Shown here in pieces: positions 26,777 through 36,181 of a stretch of 64,000 bases of DNA; the first letter of the stretch is position 1; the number at the start of each line of letters is the position of its first letter. Source of the DNA: Halovenus aranensis (lineage in GTDB: Archaea; Halobacteriota; Halobacteria; Halobacteriales; Haloarculaceae); the NCBI RefSeq assembly GCF_900100385.1, contig NZ_FNFC01000010.1, positions 1 through 64,000 on the forward strand, in the 5' to 3' direction. The notes beneath the pieces were generated by a model, which was not told the origin of the DNA, made no database searches, and was given only the letters and a program-made list of their open reading frames with translations. The position numbers were made by a program, and so were the translations under genes.

Positions 26777-27916
26777 ATGTCAGCAAATACCCCAGTTATT
26801 GTCGAAGCGGTACGAACACCACAGGGTAAAGAAGACGGCGTCTTCGCCGACGTCCGCAGCGAGGACCTCTCGGTCCCGCTCATCGACGAGATGCTCGCCC
26901 GGACAGGGCTGACCGGCGAGGACGTCGACGACCTGCTCTGGGGCTGTGCCCAGCAACGAGACGAGCAGGGGAACAACCTCGCCCGCGTCATCGCGTTGCT
27001 CTCGGAACTTGGCGAGGCGACTCCAGCGAGTACGCTCAACCGCTGGTGTGCCTCCTCGGCAGAGGCCGTGATGCGGGCGGCCGACGCCATCGCGGCGGGA
27101 CAGCGCGACGTGCTCGTCGCCGGTGGCGTCGAGTCGATGAGTCGCGTCGAGATGGGGTCGAACACCCACAACGTCCACCCGGGCCTGAACGAGGAGTACA
27201 ACGTCGCGGAACTCGGCATGGGGATGACCGCCGAGAAGGTTGCCGAGGAGTTCGACATCAGCCGCGAACAGCAAGACGAGTACGCACTTCGGAGCCAGCA
27301 ACGGGCCGCCGCGGCCACCGAGGAAGGCCGCTTCGCCGAGGAGATTGTCCCAATCGAGACCGACGACGGCGTCGTCGAGGAAGACGAGGGTATCCGACCG
27401 GACACGTCGATGGAAGCCCTCTCCGGGCTCCCCTCGGTGTTCAAAGCCGACGGGACCGTCACACCGGGCAACGCCTCGCAGGTCTCTGACGGAGCCTCCG
27501 GGCTCCTGATTACCAGCCGAGAGTTCGCCGACGAGCGCGGCTTCGACGTACTGGCCGAAATCGGCGACCACAACGTCGCCGGCGTCGACCCGACCGTTAT
27601 GGGTGTCGGCCCGGTCCCCGCGGTTCGAGAACTCGCAGAGCGGACCGGCCGCGATATCGAGGATTACGACCTCGTCGAACTAAACGAGGCATTCGCCAGC
27701 CAGACGCTGTACTGCCGAGACGAACTCGGCTTCGACGACGACATGTTCAACGTCAACGGCGGCGCAATCGCTATTGGCCACCCGCTCGGAGCCTCTGGCG
27801 CACGTCTGCCCGTCACGCTCGCCCACGAGATGAACCGCCGCGGTGCAGACCTTGGACTGGCGACCGAGTGCGTCGGCTTCGGCCAGGGTGCGGCAATCGA
27901 ACTCCACCTGCCCTGA
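26777..27916 (+). CDS. Acetyl-CoA C-acyltransferase (thiolase)
   Basis: A 379-residue thiolase. The nucleophile is Cys91 ([10 protein letters not shown]), the catalytic His is His335 ([10 protein letters not shown]), and the second Cys is Cys365 in [10 protein letters not shown], where most homologues have CIGGGQG. This fits either beta-oxidation (3-ketoacyl-CoA cleavage) or acetoacetyl-CoA formation. Other acyl-CoA genes in the window (acyl-CoA dehydrogenase, methylmalonyl-CoA mutase) suggest fatty or branched acid catabolism. It is divergent from the sensor kinase. Confidence 0.93.
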   Translation: MSANTPVIVEAVRTPQGKEDGVFADVRSEDLSVPLIDEMLARTGLTGEDVDDLLWGCAQQRDEQGNNLARVIALLSELGEATPASTLNRWCASSAEAVMRAADAIAAGQRDVLVAGGVESMSRVEMGSNTHNVHPGLNEEYNVAELGMGMTAEKVAEEFDISREQQDEYALRSQQRAAAATEEGRFAEEIVPIETDDGVVEEDEGIRPDTSMEALSGLPSVFKADGTVTPGNASQVSDGASGLLITSREFADERGFDVLAEIGDHNVAGVDPTVMGVGPVPAVRELAERTGRDIEDYDLVELNEAFASQTLYCRDELGFDDDMFNVNGGAIAIGHPLGASGARLPVTLAHEMNRRGADLGLATECVGFGQGAAIELHLP

Positions 27917-27999
27917 GACGCGCCGACTGCCGGGGTCGGTGTGTCTAATCGTGTCATACCGAACGAACATCTTTTGTCCCGCGACCGAAATCACGTCGT

Positions 28000-28527
28000 A
28001 TGCCAGGCCCGGTGTTTCTCTCCGGCGACCGCGTCGAATTACGAACGATAGAGCGCGAAGACCTCGATTTCATGCAGCGGGCGGTCAACGACCCGACCGT
28101 CTGGCGTGCAATCGGCACCTCGACCCCCGTTAACGGCCCCCAGGAAGAGGCGTTCTTCGAAGAGGTCGTCTCCGAGGACGACCAGGTGAACCTCCTCGTG
28201 GCCGTCGACGGCGAAGCCACGGGGATGGTGACGCTGACGCCCAAAGCCACCCTCGACGATGCCATGGAGCTTGGCTACTGGATGGCCCCCGACTACCGCG
28301 AACAGGGGTACTGCAGCGAGGCCGTCGCCACGTTGACCGACTACGGCTTCAGACAGCGCGGACTACACCGCATCTCTGCCCGCGTCTTCGCATTCAACGA
28401 CGCCTCGCAGGCACTACTCGAATCACTCGGCTTTACCCACGAGGGGCGACACCGCGAGGCCGTCTTCGTCGACGGCGAGTACCACGACACCCACTGGTAC
28501 AGCGTACTCGCCGACGAGTGGAACTAG
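28000..28527 (+). CDS. GNAT N-acetyltransferase, RimJ/RimL type
   Basis: A 175-residue GNAT enzyme. VELRTIEREDLDFMQRAVNDPTVW at the start, YWMAPDYREQGYCSEAV (acetyl-CoA loop) and FNDASQALLESLGF are typical of the RimJ/RimL branch, which acetylates ribosomal proteins or small amines. The exact substrate cannot be told. The ATG at 28000 is the first in frame. Its last four bases overlap the 3' end of a tiny gene on the other strand. Confidence 0.88.
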   Translation: MPGPVFLSGDRVELRTIEREDLDFMQRAVNDPTVWRAIGTSTPVNGPQEEAFFEEVVSEDDQVNLLVAVDGEATGMVTLTPKATLDDAMELGYWMAPDYREQGYCSEAVATLTDYGFRQRGLHRISARVFAFNDASQALLESLGFTHEGRHREAVFVDGEYHDTHWYSVLADEWN

Positions 28528-28679
28528 AGGACGAACACCACGACGAGACCGAGCCCAACAAAGAGTGCCCCGTAGACGACGAGACCGACGAGTAACGACG
28601 CGATTTTGAACGGGAGAAAGAACAGGGCGACCGGAAGCGTGACCAGCTTCCAGAGCGCTTTGAGCACCGTTCCGAGCAT
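28524..28679 (-). CDS. 51-residue hydrophobic membrane microprotein
   Basis: A short minus-strand gene encoding 51 residues (begins MLGTVLKALWK) with two hydrophobic stretches separated by a basic turn, so probably a one- or two-pass membrane peptide. Codon use is GC-rich like the neighbours. Its stop overlaps the GNAT stop in the convergent direction by four bases. It lies 38 nt after the zinc-finger gene on the same strand. Function unknown. Confidence 0.65.
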   Translation of the reverse strand: MLGTVLKALWKLVTLPVALFFLPFKIASLLVGLVVYGALFVGLGLVVVFVL

Positions 28680-28717
28680 CGTCTCGCCTTTCGGCTCGCG
28701 TGGTAAAAAACTGGCCG

Positions 28718-28966
28718 CTACTGGGGGTCGACGCGTCGCGCGAGGCAGGCGTCGTCACAGAAGGTGTACTCTTCGAAGCCGTCGTCATCGGGCACGGTGA
28801 GACACTTGTGTTTGGCCTTCAGCTCGATGCTGTCGCCACACGCGTCACAGGTCGGGCGCGTGCCCGAGTCGAGTAAGACACGCGTGGATACGTCGCCTCG
28901 CTCTGGTTGTGGTTCGGCTGCGGTGCGGTCGGGGCGTCGGTTCGCTGGTGGGTTATGTGCAGACAT
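28718..28966 (-). CDS. Small zinc-finger protein
   Basis: An 82-residue protein with a disordered, charged N-terminal third and a C-terminal zinc domain: Cys40-Cys43 (CDAC), His53/Cys55, Cys70 and Cys74 (FCDDAC). This treble-clef-like pattern occurs in many haloarchaeal small proteins (I recall the domain name DUF7576 but am unsure). It may bind nucleic acid or protein. It is followed by a 51-residue membrane microprotein on the same strand. Confidence 0.75.
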   Translation of the reverse strand: MSAHNPPANRRPDRTAAEPQPERGDVSTRVLLDSGTRPTCDACGDSIELKAKHKCLTVPDDDGFEEYTFCDDACLARRVDPQ

Positions 28967-29206
28967 CTGTTGTGGGTGAGTGACAATCGTGAAACAGTAC
29001 AGCCGAGCGACCGGGTTCCCCCGGCAACTCGATTACCGTGCGCCGCGGGAGCGATGTCCCGGAACTGGCGCGATTACGCTGTGAAACGTGTAAAACGTTT
29101 AAAAAATGTGGAAAAAGCAGTACTGGCGGCGAAGACACTCTCGGGCTGTGCGCTGGGCGCAACGAGACAGTGGCCCGGCGAATTCATACTACTATACTCT
29201 TCGTAG

Positions 29207-29267
29207 AGGGTGATAACTTTTGTGATTGGAATCTGTTGTCATTCCACAAACTAGTTGTATTCACCCT
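29207..29267. repeat. AT-rich imperfect long hairpin at the 3' end of a lipoprotein gene
   Basis: AGGGTGA at 29207-29213 pairs with TCACCCT at 29261-29267, and inside GGAAT (29228-29232) pairs with ATTCC (29241-29245), with partial pairing between. The right arm overlaps the minus-strand stop codon at 29261. The stretch is clearly more A/T-rich than its surroundings. A terminator or stability element for the propeller lipoprotein message is the simplest reading. The 294 nt between 28966 and 29261 otherwise show no gene. Confidence 0.4.
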
Positions 29268-30463
29268 TTCGGTGCCAAATCTCCCAGTGCGGCGATGCCA
29301 TCGACTGTGTTGCTCAAAAAATACACCGCGCCGTCGGCGATAGCCGTCTGGCCCAGCGTCGGGTCGAAGGACTTGCCGACAGAGTAATACCACCGCGTCG
29401 AGCCGTCGGCGCGGTCGAACGCGGCGACACAGGGCCACATCGTGTCGAACTCGTCAGACCTGACGGAGACGACGACGCTTTCCTGGCCGACACAGATACC
29501 ATCGGCTAGCGGCTCGACCTCGGTCTGCCACTGTTGTGACCCGTCGGTCACAGAGACGGCGAACAGTCCCGCCGGCGAGAGGACAAATGCCGTCTCCCCG
29601 GCGACTGCTACTGCCTGTATCCGTCGCGACACCCTGTCCACTCTGTCGAGGTCGAGCAGCCTCCGGGACTCGTCTCCGGAGTGGCTGACTCTACGGAGCG
29701 TCCCCTCGTCGCTGATGAACACGCCGTTCGACGTGACGGCCGGTGGCGTCTCGGCGATGAGTTCCCGCTCCCAGGTTCGTGTCCCGTCTGTCAGGTCGTA
29801 GGCGCGAAGCACCTCGGTATCGTCCTGGCGGCGACCGGCCGCGTACACGCGGCCCTCGAAAACGGCTGGTGGGACCGTGTCGAGTCCGAAGCGCATCTGT
29901 ACTGTCCAGGCGATGGTTCCCGTCCCAACCTCGAGGGCGACGAGGTCGTCCCGCCCGCGGCGCTCGAACGGGACGAGCGCGAGTTCGCCGGCAGGGTCGA
30001 CAGTCACCGGCCCCGCTGCAGCCCCCTCTCTCGGTGTCTCCCACAACAGGTCGCCGCTGTCGCGCTCGACGGCAACCACACGTCCGGCGACGCCGAGTAT
30101 CACCGCCTCGGCGGTCACTGCAGGCGCGGTGGCATCTCCGGTTTCTGCGTCGAGGTCGACGCTCCAGCGCGTCTCGCCGGTCTGTGCGTCGAGTGCGTCT
30201 ATCTGCGTAGCGACCGAAAAGACGGTGTCGCCGGCCACGAGTGGCGGTATCTCCCAGGCGTCGCCACTCTCCCAGGCGAGGGTTCCGCGGTCGGGGACCG
30301 CTACCTCGGCGGCGCCGGTGTTCGCGGCGTCGTGTGCGAACTGGCCCCAGGTTCCCCTCGGCATTGCCGGAAGCGACCGGCTCGGGTCGTCGTCGAGACA
30401 GCCGGCCAGGGCCGTGCTGCCCGCGAGCGCACAGGCAATCACGCGTCTACGGGTCCAATCCAT
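29261..30463 (-). CDS. Tat lipoprotein with PQQ-like beta-propeller
   Basis: A 400-residue exported protein. RRR at 5-7 and lipobox LAGC at 19-22 indicate Tat export and lipid anchoring. The mature part has repeated blades of the LDAQTGETRWSVDLD, VERDSGDLLWET and YDLTDGTRTWERE kind, i.e. a PQQ/BamB-like propeller (about seven blades) without the residues needed to be sure of PQQ binding. Such haloarchaeal proteins may be scaffolds or quinone-dependent enzymes; no partner enzyme is adjacent. Confidence 0.88.
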   Translation of the reverse strand: MDWTRRRVIACALAGSTALAGCLDDDPSRSLPAMPRGTWGQFAHDAANTGAAEVAVPDRGTLAWESGDAWEIPPLVAGDTVFSVATQIDALDAQTGETRWSVDLDAETGDATAPAVTAEAVILGVAGRVVAVERDSGDLLWETPREGAAAGPVTVDPAGELALVPFERRGRDDLVALEVGTGTIAWTVQMRFGLDTVPPAVFEGRVYAAGRRQDDTEVLRAYDLTDGTRTWERELIAETPPAVTSNGVFISDEGTLRRVSHSGDESRRLLDLDRVDRVSRRIQAVAVAGETAFVLSPAGLFAVSVTDGSQQWQTEVEPLADGICVGQESVVVSVRSDEFDTMWPCVAAFDRADGSTRWYYSVGKSFDPTLGQTAIADGAVYFLSNTVDGIAALGDLAPKG

Positions 30464-30546
30464 ACTGCCGTTACCAAGGGGTCGTAGTTACCGGTCGGCC
30501 ACCAATTTCAGACAGAGAAAATGACCGACAGGCGGCCGCGGGTGTG

Positions 30547-30762
30547 TCATTCGCTGAACGAGGCGTCGTACCGGCGATACACGACGACGAACGCGAGAAA
30601 AACGACGAGTGCGCCCACGGCGACGCCTGCACCCTCGCCGTAGGGAATCCCAGTTTCGCCGACCATCTGGCCGGTGGCGCCGCCGCCGACCATCATCGCG
30701 AGTATCACACCGAGGCCGAGAATGAACCGGGTCACGACGTTCGCTTCGACCGGATTTGTCAT
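30547..30762 (-). CDS. Small two-pass membrane protein
   Basis: A 71-residue protein with two transmembrane segments (FILGLGVILAMMVGGGATG and VAVGALVVFLAFVVVY), a short polar loop and a basic YRRYD tail. A well-placed TATA box lies 27 nt before the ATG. No family is recognised. It sits alone between ileS and the propeller lipoprotein gene. Confidence 0.72.
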   Translation of the reverse strand: MTNPVEANVVTRFILGLGVILAMMVGGGATGQMVGETGIPYGEGAGVAVGALVVFLAFVVVYRRYDASFSE

Positions 30763-30786
30763 GTTACAGGCGTATGCTACGCCAGC

Positions 30787-30794
30787 GTATAAGT
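30787..30794 (-). promoter_or_regulatory. TATA box of the 71-residue membrane-protein gene
   Basis: On the minus strand ACTTATAC, centred about 28 nt before the ATG at 30762; leaderless spacing. Confidence 0.5.
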
Positions 30795-30810
30795 ACTCTC
30801 CTTGCCAGCG

Positions 30811-33800
30811 TCAGGCCGTCGACTCCTGGAGCGGCCTGATTGCGATTTCCATCTCGACGCCCTCGACGGTCCAGCTCTCGCGGTGGCCATCCTCAAGCGC
30901 GCCGAACTCGGCGGCTCGGACCTCCCGGCCGATGAGGCTCTCGTGGTTGCGAACCAGCGCGGCCACGCGGTCGTCTTTCACGTCGAGGTCGACCCGAATC
31001 TCTTCCTCGATGTCGAGGTCGAGTTCTTTGCGCATCTCCTGGACGCGGCGGATGACTTCGCGGGCGTACCCCTCGCTCTCGATGCCCTCGGTGAGTTCGG
31101 TATCGACGTAGACGACGCCCGTCGAGTCGAGTGCCTCGAACTCGGTCGCGGAGACACCCTCGGGTGTCTCGGTGACGATTTCGACCATCTCGTCGGTCAA
31201 CTCCACGTCCATGCCCGTCTCGGCTTCGACGGCCGCTTCGAGTGCGTCGAGTGTCGGCTCGTCGACGCGTGCCGCGTTGAGCGCGTTCATCACGGGGCCT
31301 GCGTCCTCGCCGAAGGCCGGGCCGAGTTTCGACATGTCCGCGGTCGCAGAGTAGCGAATCTCTCCCCACTCGTCGCCCGGACCGAGTACCCGCACCTCGC
31401 GAGCGTTGAGCCGCTCGGCGACGAGGTCGGCCTGCGTCTCGACGGCGTCGGCCAGCGTCTCGCTGCCCGTGTCGACGACGACTTCGGGAACGGGCCAGCG
31501 CAGCTTACGCTCTGCCTGCTGGCGGGCGTTCGAGCCGGCCTCTTCGACGGCGCGGACGGCCGTAATCTCTGCCTCGAGTTGCTCGTCTTGGAGTGTCGCG
31601 TCGCGGTCGGGCCAGTCGGCCATATGGACCGTCGGATGGCCGTCGTCGCCGGTCAACGCGCCGTACAGTTCCTCGGCGACCAGTGGAACGAAGGGGGCCA
31701 TCATCGTCACCGTGTCTTCGAGCACGCGGTACAACGTCGCGTAGGCCGCCCGCTTGGAGGGGGAGTCGGCCTCGTCCCACATGCGCTCACGGACTACTTG
31801 GACGTAGAATCGAGACACGTCCTCGACGATGAACTCCAGCAGCGCCTCGACCGCGTAGTCGTTGGCGAACGACTCGAGCTCCTCGGTGACCGTCTCGGCG
31901 GTCGTCGCGAGCCGCGAGAGAATCCACTCGTCGACGAGTTCGAGGTCGTCTTCGACCGCCTCGACGCTCGTCTCTCTCGGGTCGAAGCCGTCGGCCGCCA
32001 TGTACGGCAGCGGGAAGCGGACGACGTTCCAGAGGATGTTGAGCTGGCGTTGCATCTTCTCGGTCCCCTCCCAAGAGAACTGCATGTCCTCGCCGCGGGG
32101 ATTGACCGACAGCAAGAACAGCCGCAGGGGGTCGACGCCGTGTTCGTCGATAACGTCGTGAGGGTCGATGCGGATGTCCTTCGATTTCGACATCGCGCGA
32201 CCGTCGGGCATCAGCGCGTGACCGTGCATCAGCAGGTTCTCGTAGGGGACCTGGTCGACCGAGACCGTCCCCATGCCGAGCTGTGACCAGAACCAGCCAC
32301 GGGTCTGGTCGTGTGCCTCGATAACGAGGTCGGCCGGCCACAGTTCCTCGTGTTCGGACTCGTCGCTCGGGTAGCCAAGCGTCCCCCACGAGGCGACCGA
32401 GGAGTCGAGCCAGACGTCGAACACGTCGGGGACGCGCTCGTAGACGACACCGTCTTCGGTGATGGTGAGGTCGTCGACGGTCCCCTTGTGGAGGTCGACC
32501 GTTTCGGGGTCGATGTCTTGGTCGACGCGCTCGGCGAGCTCCTCGCGGGTGGGGACGACGATTGCATCGTCCATCTCGCCGCTCCAAGTCAGGCTCTCGC
32601 CGTCGGTTGTCTCGCCTGGCAGCCAGATGGGAATCGGAATCCCCCAGTAGCGCTGACGGGAGACGTTCCAGTCCGGTGCCTCCTCGACGAAATCCCGGAA
32701 CCGGTTCTCACGCGCCCACTGGGGGTGCCAGTCGCTGTCCTCGATGTTGTCGAGCAGGTCCTCTTTCACGTCGGTAACGGTGATGAACCACTGGTCGGTG
32801 ACCATCTGGACGATACCGGTGTCACAGCGCCAGCAGTGGCCGTAGCTGTGCTGGGTCTCGCCGGCGTGGAGCATCCGGCCCTCGGCTTCGAGGTCGGCGA
32901 TGATATCCTCGTTGGCATCGCGGACGAATTCGCCGGCGTATCGGCCGGCAGCGTCGGTGTAGACGCCGTCGCTCCCGACCGGACAGAACGCCTCCAGGCC
33001 GAGTTCGCGGCCGCGAGCGAAGTCCTCCTCACCGTGGCCGGGCGCGGAGTGGACCAGCCCCGTCCGGTCGGCCTCGACGTAGTCGGCGGTGTAGACCTGG
33101 CAGGCACCCTCGAAGTCGGGGTGGTCCGGGACCTCCTCGGCCAGCGGGTGGTCGTACTCCCAGCCGACCATCTCCGCGCCGGTCGTCTCGTCGACGACCT
33201 CGTACTCCTCGTATCCGCCCTGTTCGATTACCTCATCGACGCAGGCTTTCGCGACCCACAGGACCTCTTCCGAGCCGTCGGACGCACTCGCACGGACTGC
33301 CTGGTAAGACAGGTCGCCGTCGACGGCGACGAAGGTGTTCGCTGGAATCGTCCAGGGCGTCGTCGTCCAGATGACAAGCGAGCCCTCCCGCTCGGTGAGG
33401 TCGAATTTCACGTATATCGAGGGGTCGTGAACGTCCTCGTACTCGACTTCGTTGTTCGCGATGGCCGTCTCACACCGGGGACACTGCGTAATCGAGCGCT
33501 GGCCCTGCTCGACGAGGCCGCGGTCGTTCGCCTCTGCGAACCCCCACCAGGCGGCCTCCATGTACTCCGGCTCGACCGTCCGGTAGGGGTCGTCCCAGTC
33601 CATCCAGACGCCCATCGACTTGAAATCTTCCGTGAGCTGCTGGAGGCTGTCCTCGGCGAAGTCCCGACAGTCGTCGACGAAGTTATCGACGCCGTAGTTC
33701 TCGATGTCTTTCTTGTTCTGGAAGTCGAGTTCCTCCTCGACTTTCGTCTCGATTGGCAGGCCGTGCATGTCGTACCCCGGCCGGTCGTAAACATCGTGAC

Positions 33801-34053
33801 CCTGCATGCGCTTGAACCGGATGTAACAGTCTTTGAGGCTCTTGTTCAGGGCGTGACCCATGTGTGCAGACCCCGAGGTGTAGGGCGGCCCGTCGAGGAA
33901 ATAGTACGGCTCCTCGTCGGCCCGGTGCTCTTTCGTCCGCTCGTAGGCGTCGACGGCCTCCCAGTGGTCGAAGACGCGGTCCTCGACCGCATCTGGTTCG
34001 TACTGGTCGCCGACATCGCCGAACCGTCGTCCGTCCGGTGTGTCGTCGCTCAT
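30811..34053 (-). CDS. ileS: Isoleucyl-tRNA synthetase
   Basis: A 1080-residue class I synthetase that charges tRNA-Ile. GPPYTSGSAHMGH (residues 55-67) is the HIGH-type signature and MSKSK near residue 620 is the KMSKS loop. The intervening CP1 editing domain, the WNVSRQRYWG segment, and the anticodon-binding and C-terminal domains are all present at normal archaeal/eukaryal-type length. Strong acidity fits a halophile. A TATA box 28 nt before the ATG supports this start. Confidence 0.97.
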   Translation of the reverse strand: MSDDTPDGRRFGDVGDQYEPDAVEDRVFDHWEAVDAYERTKEHRADEEPYYFLDGPPYTSGSAHMGHALNKSLKDCYIRFKRMQGHDVYDRPGYDMHGLPIETKVEEELDFQNKKDIENYGVDNFVDDCRDFAEDSLQQLTEDFKSMGVWMDWDDPYRTVEPEYMEAAWWGFAEANDRGLVEQGQRSITQCPRCETAIANNEVEYEDVHDPSIYVKFDLTEREGSLVIWTTTPWTIPANTFVAVDGDLSYQAVRASASDGSEEVLWVAKACVDEVIEQGGYEEYEVVDETTGAEMVGWEYDHPLAEEVPDHPDFEGACQVYTADYVEADRTGLVHSAPGHGEEDFARGRELGLEAFCPVGSDGVYTDAAGRYAGEFVRDANEDIIADLEAEGRMLHAGETQHSYGHCWRCDTGIVQMVTDQWFITVTDVKEDLLDNIEDSDWHPQWARENRFRDFVEEAPDWNVSRQRYWGIPIPIWLPGETTDGESLTWSGEMDDAIVVPTREELAERVDQDIDPETVDLHKGTVDDLTITEDGVVYERVPDVFDVWLDSSVASWGTLGYPSDESEHEELWPADLVIEAHDQTRGWFWSQLGMGTVSVDQVPYENLLMHGHALMPDGRAMSKSKDIRIDPHDVIDEHGVDPLRLFLLSVNPRGEDMQFSWEGTEKMQRQLNILWNVVRFPLPYMAADGFDPRETSVEAVEDDLELVDEWILSRLATTAETVTEELESFANDYAVEALLEFIVEDVSRFYVQVVRERMWDEADSPSKRAAYATLYRVLEDTVTMMAPFVPLVAEELYGALTGDDGHPTVHMADWPDRDATLQDEQLEAEITAVRAVEEAGSNARQQAERKLRWPVPEVVVDTGSETLADAVETQADLVAERLNAREVRVLGPGDEWGEIRYSATADMSKLGPAFGEDAGPVMNALNAARVDEPTLDALEAAVEAETGMDVELTDEMVEIVTETPEGVSATEFEALDSTGVVYVDTELTEGIESEGYAREVIRRVQEMRKELDLDIEEEIRVDLDVKDDRVAALVRNHESLIGREVRAAEFGALEDGHRESWTVEGVEMEIAIRPLQESTA

Positions 34054-34077
34054 ATGTGTGCTAACCGTTCGCCGGGA

Positions 34078-34085
34078 TTAAAGGA
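34078..34085 (-). promoter_or_regulatory. TATA box of ileS
   Basis: Minus-strand CTTTAA element centred about 28 nt before the ileS ATG, giving a leaderless transcript. Confidence 0.45.
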
Positions 34086-34102
34086 GAATCGATTGTCCCG
34101 GC

Positions 34103-36070
34103 TCAGGGCTCGGTCAGCGCGTAGATAGCGCCGTCGTTGCTGCCGACGTAGACGGTGTTCGAGACGACGGCAGGTGAGGAGATGACATCGTTTCCCGTCT
34201 CGAAACGCCAGCGGACGGTCCCCTCAGTCGTATCCAGCGCGTAGACGGCGCCGTCGGTGCTGCCGACGTAGACGGTGTCCGAGGCAACAGCAGGCGAGGA
34301 GATGACCGCCGCACCGGTGTCGAACTCCCACTCTATCCCTCCCCGTTTGCTGTCGACCGCGTAGACCGAGCCGTCGTTACACCCGACGTAGACGGTGCCA
34401 CCGTTGTGGTCTGTGACGGCGGGCGAGGAGACGACCGGTGCGGTCGTATTGAACCGCCACTCCACCGTTCCCTCCTCACTGTCGAGTGCCACGAGGCCAT
34501 CCTCTTCGAGACCGACGTAGACGAGACCGTCGGCGACAGCGGGTGAAGAGCCGACAGTCGACCCCCCGTCGAAGGTCCAGCGTGTACTCCCGTCGGCCGT
34601 ATCGAGCGCAACGACTCCCCTGGTCTGTTCCTCCCAGGTTGTCTCGGACGTCTCGCGGGTCAGCGCGCCCACATACAGCGTGTCGTCGACGACGGCACCG
34701 GCGAGACTCGTCGTCGACAGGCCGGCAGCTTCCCACTCTCGCTCGCCGTCGGTGGTGAACGCGTACACGCCCTGGTTGCCGAAGGCGTACAGTCGCTCGT
34801 CGACGACGGTCGGCGTTCTAAGTGGACTTTCGACGGTCTCGTTCCGCCAGCGCTCGGCTCCGTCTGCGAGCGACCGGGCCGCGATAGCTGGCCCGTCACC
34901 CGAGCTGTCGGCGAAATACATGCGACCGTCGTCGAGTGCTGCCGTCACCGCACCGAACGCCTCGAGTGATGCACGCCAGCGCTCGCCTCCGTCCTGGGTC
35001 GCCAGCGCGTAGACGGAGCCGTCGCCGTCACTGACTAGAACTGTCTTCTCTGCGACGACCGGGGACGTTCGCACATCCGCGCCGAGTTCGACCGACCATG
35101 CCTCGGTTACGTCGGCGGTCGGGCCGGCCGACGCCGTCACGTGCCCCGTGTTCGCCGCATCGAACCGAAACTGCGGGAACCGCCCGCTCTTCGAGTCCTG
35201 CAGGTAGGTCGCCGTCGCCCAGGCACCGCCCGCGGCCGCGACAGCCGCGAGCCCGGCCGCACCGAGCACGGCTCGACGACCGACCGCCGTGCTGTCGTCG
35301 GTTGCCTCCACGTCGCCGCTGTCACTCGGCGGCCCCATTCCGGTTGGTGGCTCTGTGTCGCGGGCAGGGCGCTCCCCCTCATCGGGCGGGTCGGGAGTCG
35401 TGTGGCTCTCGAACAGGAGCGCGCGTTTGAACGCGTACGGCGAATCGTACCGCTCGTCAGCGTCTGTTGAGAGAGCAGTCTCGATGACGGCCGCGACGGC
35501 CGGTGGCACTGCGTCTTCGAGGGGCTGTTGTCCGTCGTCTGCGCCGGGTAGCTGACCCGTCACTGCGTAGTACGCCAGTCGGCCGAGTTGAGTGACCGCG
35601 GTATCGTCAGACGTGGTCGCTTCGTCCCGAGGCTGTATCGGCCAGTCAAGTGTCCCTCCGTCTGCCGTGACACGCACACTGGCCGGCGAAATCGTGGCCG
35701 GACTGTGGCCGGCAGCGGCCGCCGCTCGGAGGGCTTCGGCCACGTCGCCGACGACCGCCCGTGTCTGCTCGACCGACAGCGGGGCGGCTTCCGAAAGGGG
35801 TGTTCCCGCCGTGGTGACAGCGAGCCACGGGCGCGGGGTCGTCCCCCGTTCGTGGACGGTGCTGATACCGGGGCGTGAACTGAGCGACGCCCAGGCGTCG
35901 AGGCGGTCGGTCACTGCCGTCTGTTCCGCTGTCGTCGTGATGAGACGAACTGTGTCAGGGCCGTCTGTGAGGCGTGCGGCGTAGACCTGCACGGCACCGG
36001 TCTCGTCGCGGAGGTCGGCGGCCGCGATGCCTGTGGCGTCGCGGACGAAGTGGGCGGCGTCGTCTGCCAT
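34103..36070 (-). CDS. Pseudokinase fused to an exported PQQ-like beta-propeller
   Basis: A 655-residue protein from the ATG at 36070. Residues about 1-220 align with a protein-kinase fold: residues 124-132 (PATISPASV) correspond to HRDIKPENI of active kinases, with the catalytic Asp replaced by Thr and the following Lys and Asn by Ser; DFG is LDWP (141-144). No catalytic Lys is evident. After a Pro/Asp linker, RRAVLG at 265-270 begins a membrane anchor to about 289. From 290 a propeller has repeated AVDSKRG/ALDTTEG blades and SPAV...VYVGS turns. The kinase-like part should be inside the cell and the propeller outside. Confidence 0.82.
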   Translation of the reverse strand: MADDAAHFVRDATGIAAADLRDETGAVQVYAARLTDGPDTVRLITTTAEQTAVTDRLDAWASLSSRPGISTVHERGTTPRPWLAVTTAGTPLSEAAPLSVEQTRAVVGDVAEALRAAAAAGHSPATISPASVRVTADGGTLDWPIQPRDEATTSDDTAVTQLGRLAYYAVTGQLPGADDGQQPLEDAVPPAVAAVIETALSTDADERYDSPYAFKRALLFESHTTPDPPDEGERPARDTEPPTGMGPPSDSGDVEATDDSTAVGRRAVLGAAGLAAVAAAGGAWATATYLQDSKSGRFPQFRFDAANTGHVTASAGPTADVTEAWSVELGADVRTSPVVAEKTVLVSDGDGSVYALATQDGGERWRASLEAFGAVTAALDDGRMYFADSSGDGPAIAARSLADGAERWRNETVESPLRTPTVVDERLYAFGNQGVYAFTTDGEREWEAAGLSTTSLAGAVVDDTLYVGALTRETSETTWEEQTRGVVALDTADGSTRWTFDGGSTVGSSPAVADGLVYVGLEEDGLVALDSEEGTVEWRFNTTAPVVSSPAVTDHNGGTVYVGCNDGSVYAVDSKRGGIEWEFDTGAAVISSPAVASDTVYVGSTDGAVYALDTTEGTVRWRFETGNDVISSPAVVSNTVYVGSNDGAIYALTEP

Positions 36071-36181
36071 CGCTCGGTAGTACTGCCTGGGCACACAAAT
36101 ACAACCGGGGCCGCCTCGCGTGGGCCGCCGCCGGGCGTGTCGCGCCGAAAGCCCTTTTTGCCTGCCAGTGGATGCTCACGT

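Noticed and set aside
29038-29343. A Cys-rich 101-residue protein on the plus strand
   Set aside because: Low-quality codon use, overlap with the real lipoprotein 3' end and no recognisable domain.
32311-34128. Long plus-strand open frame over ileS
   Set aside because: It is a shadow of the ileS coding strand in a high-GC genome.
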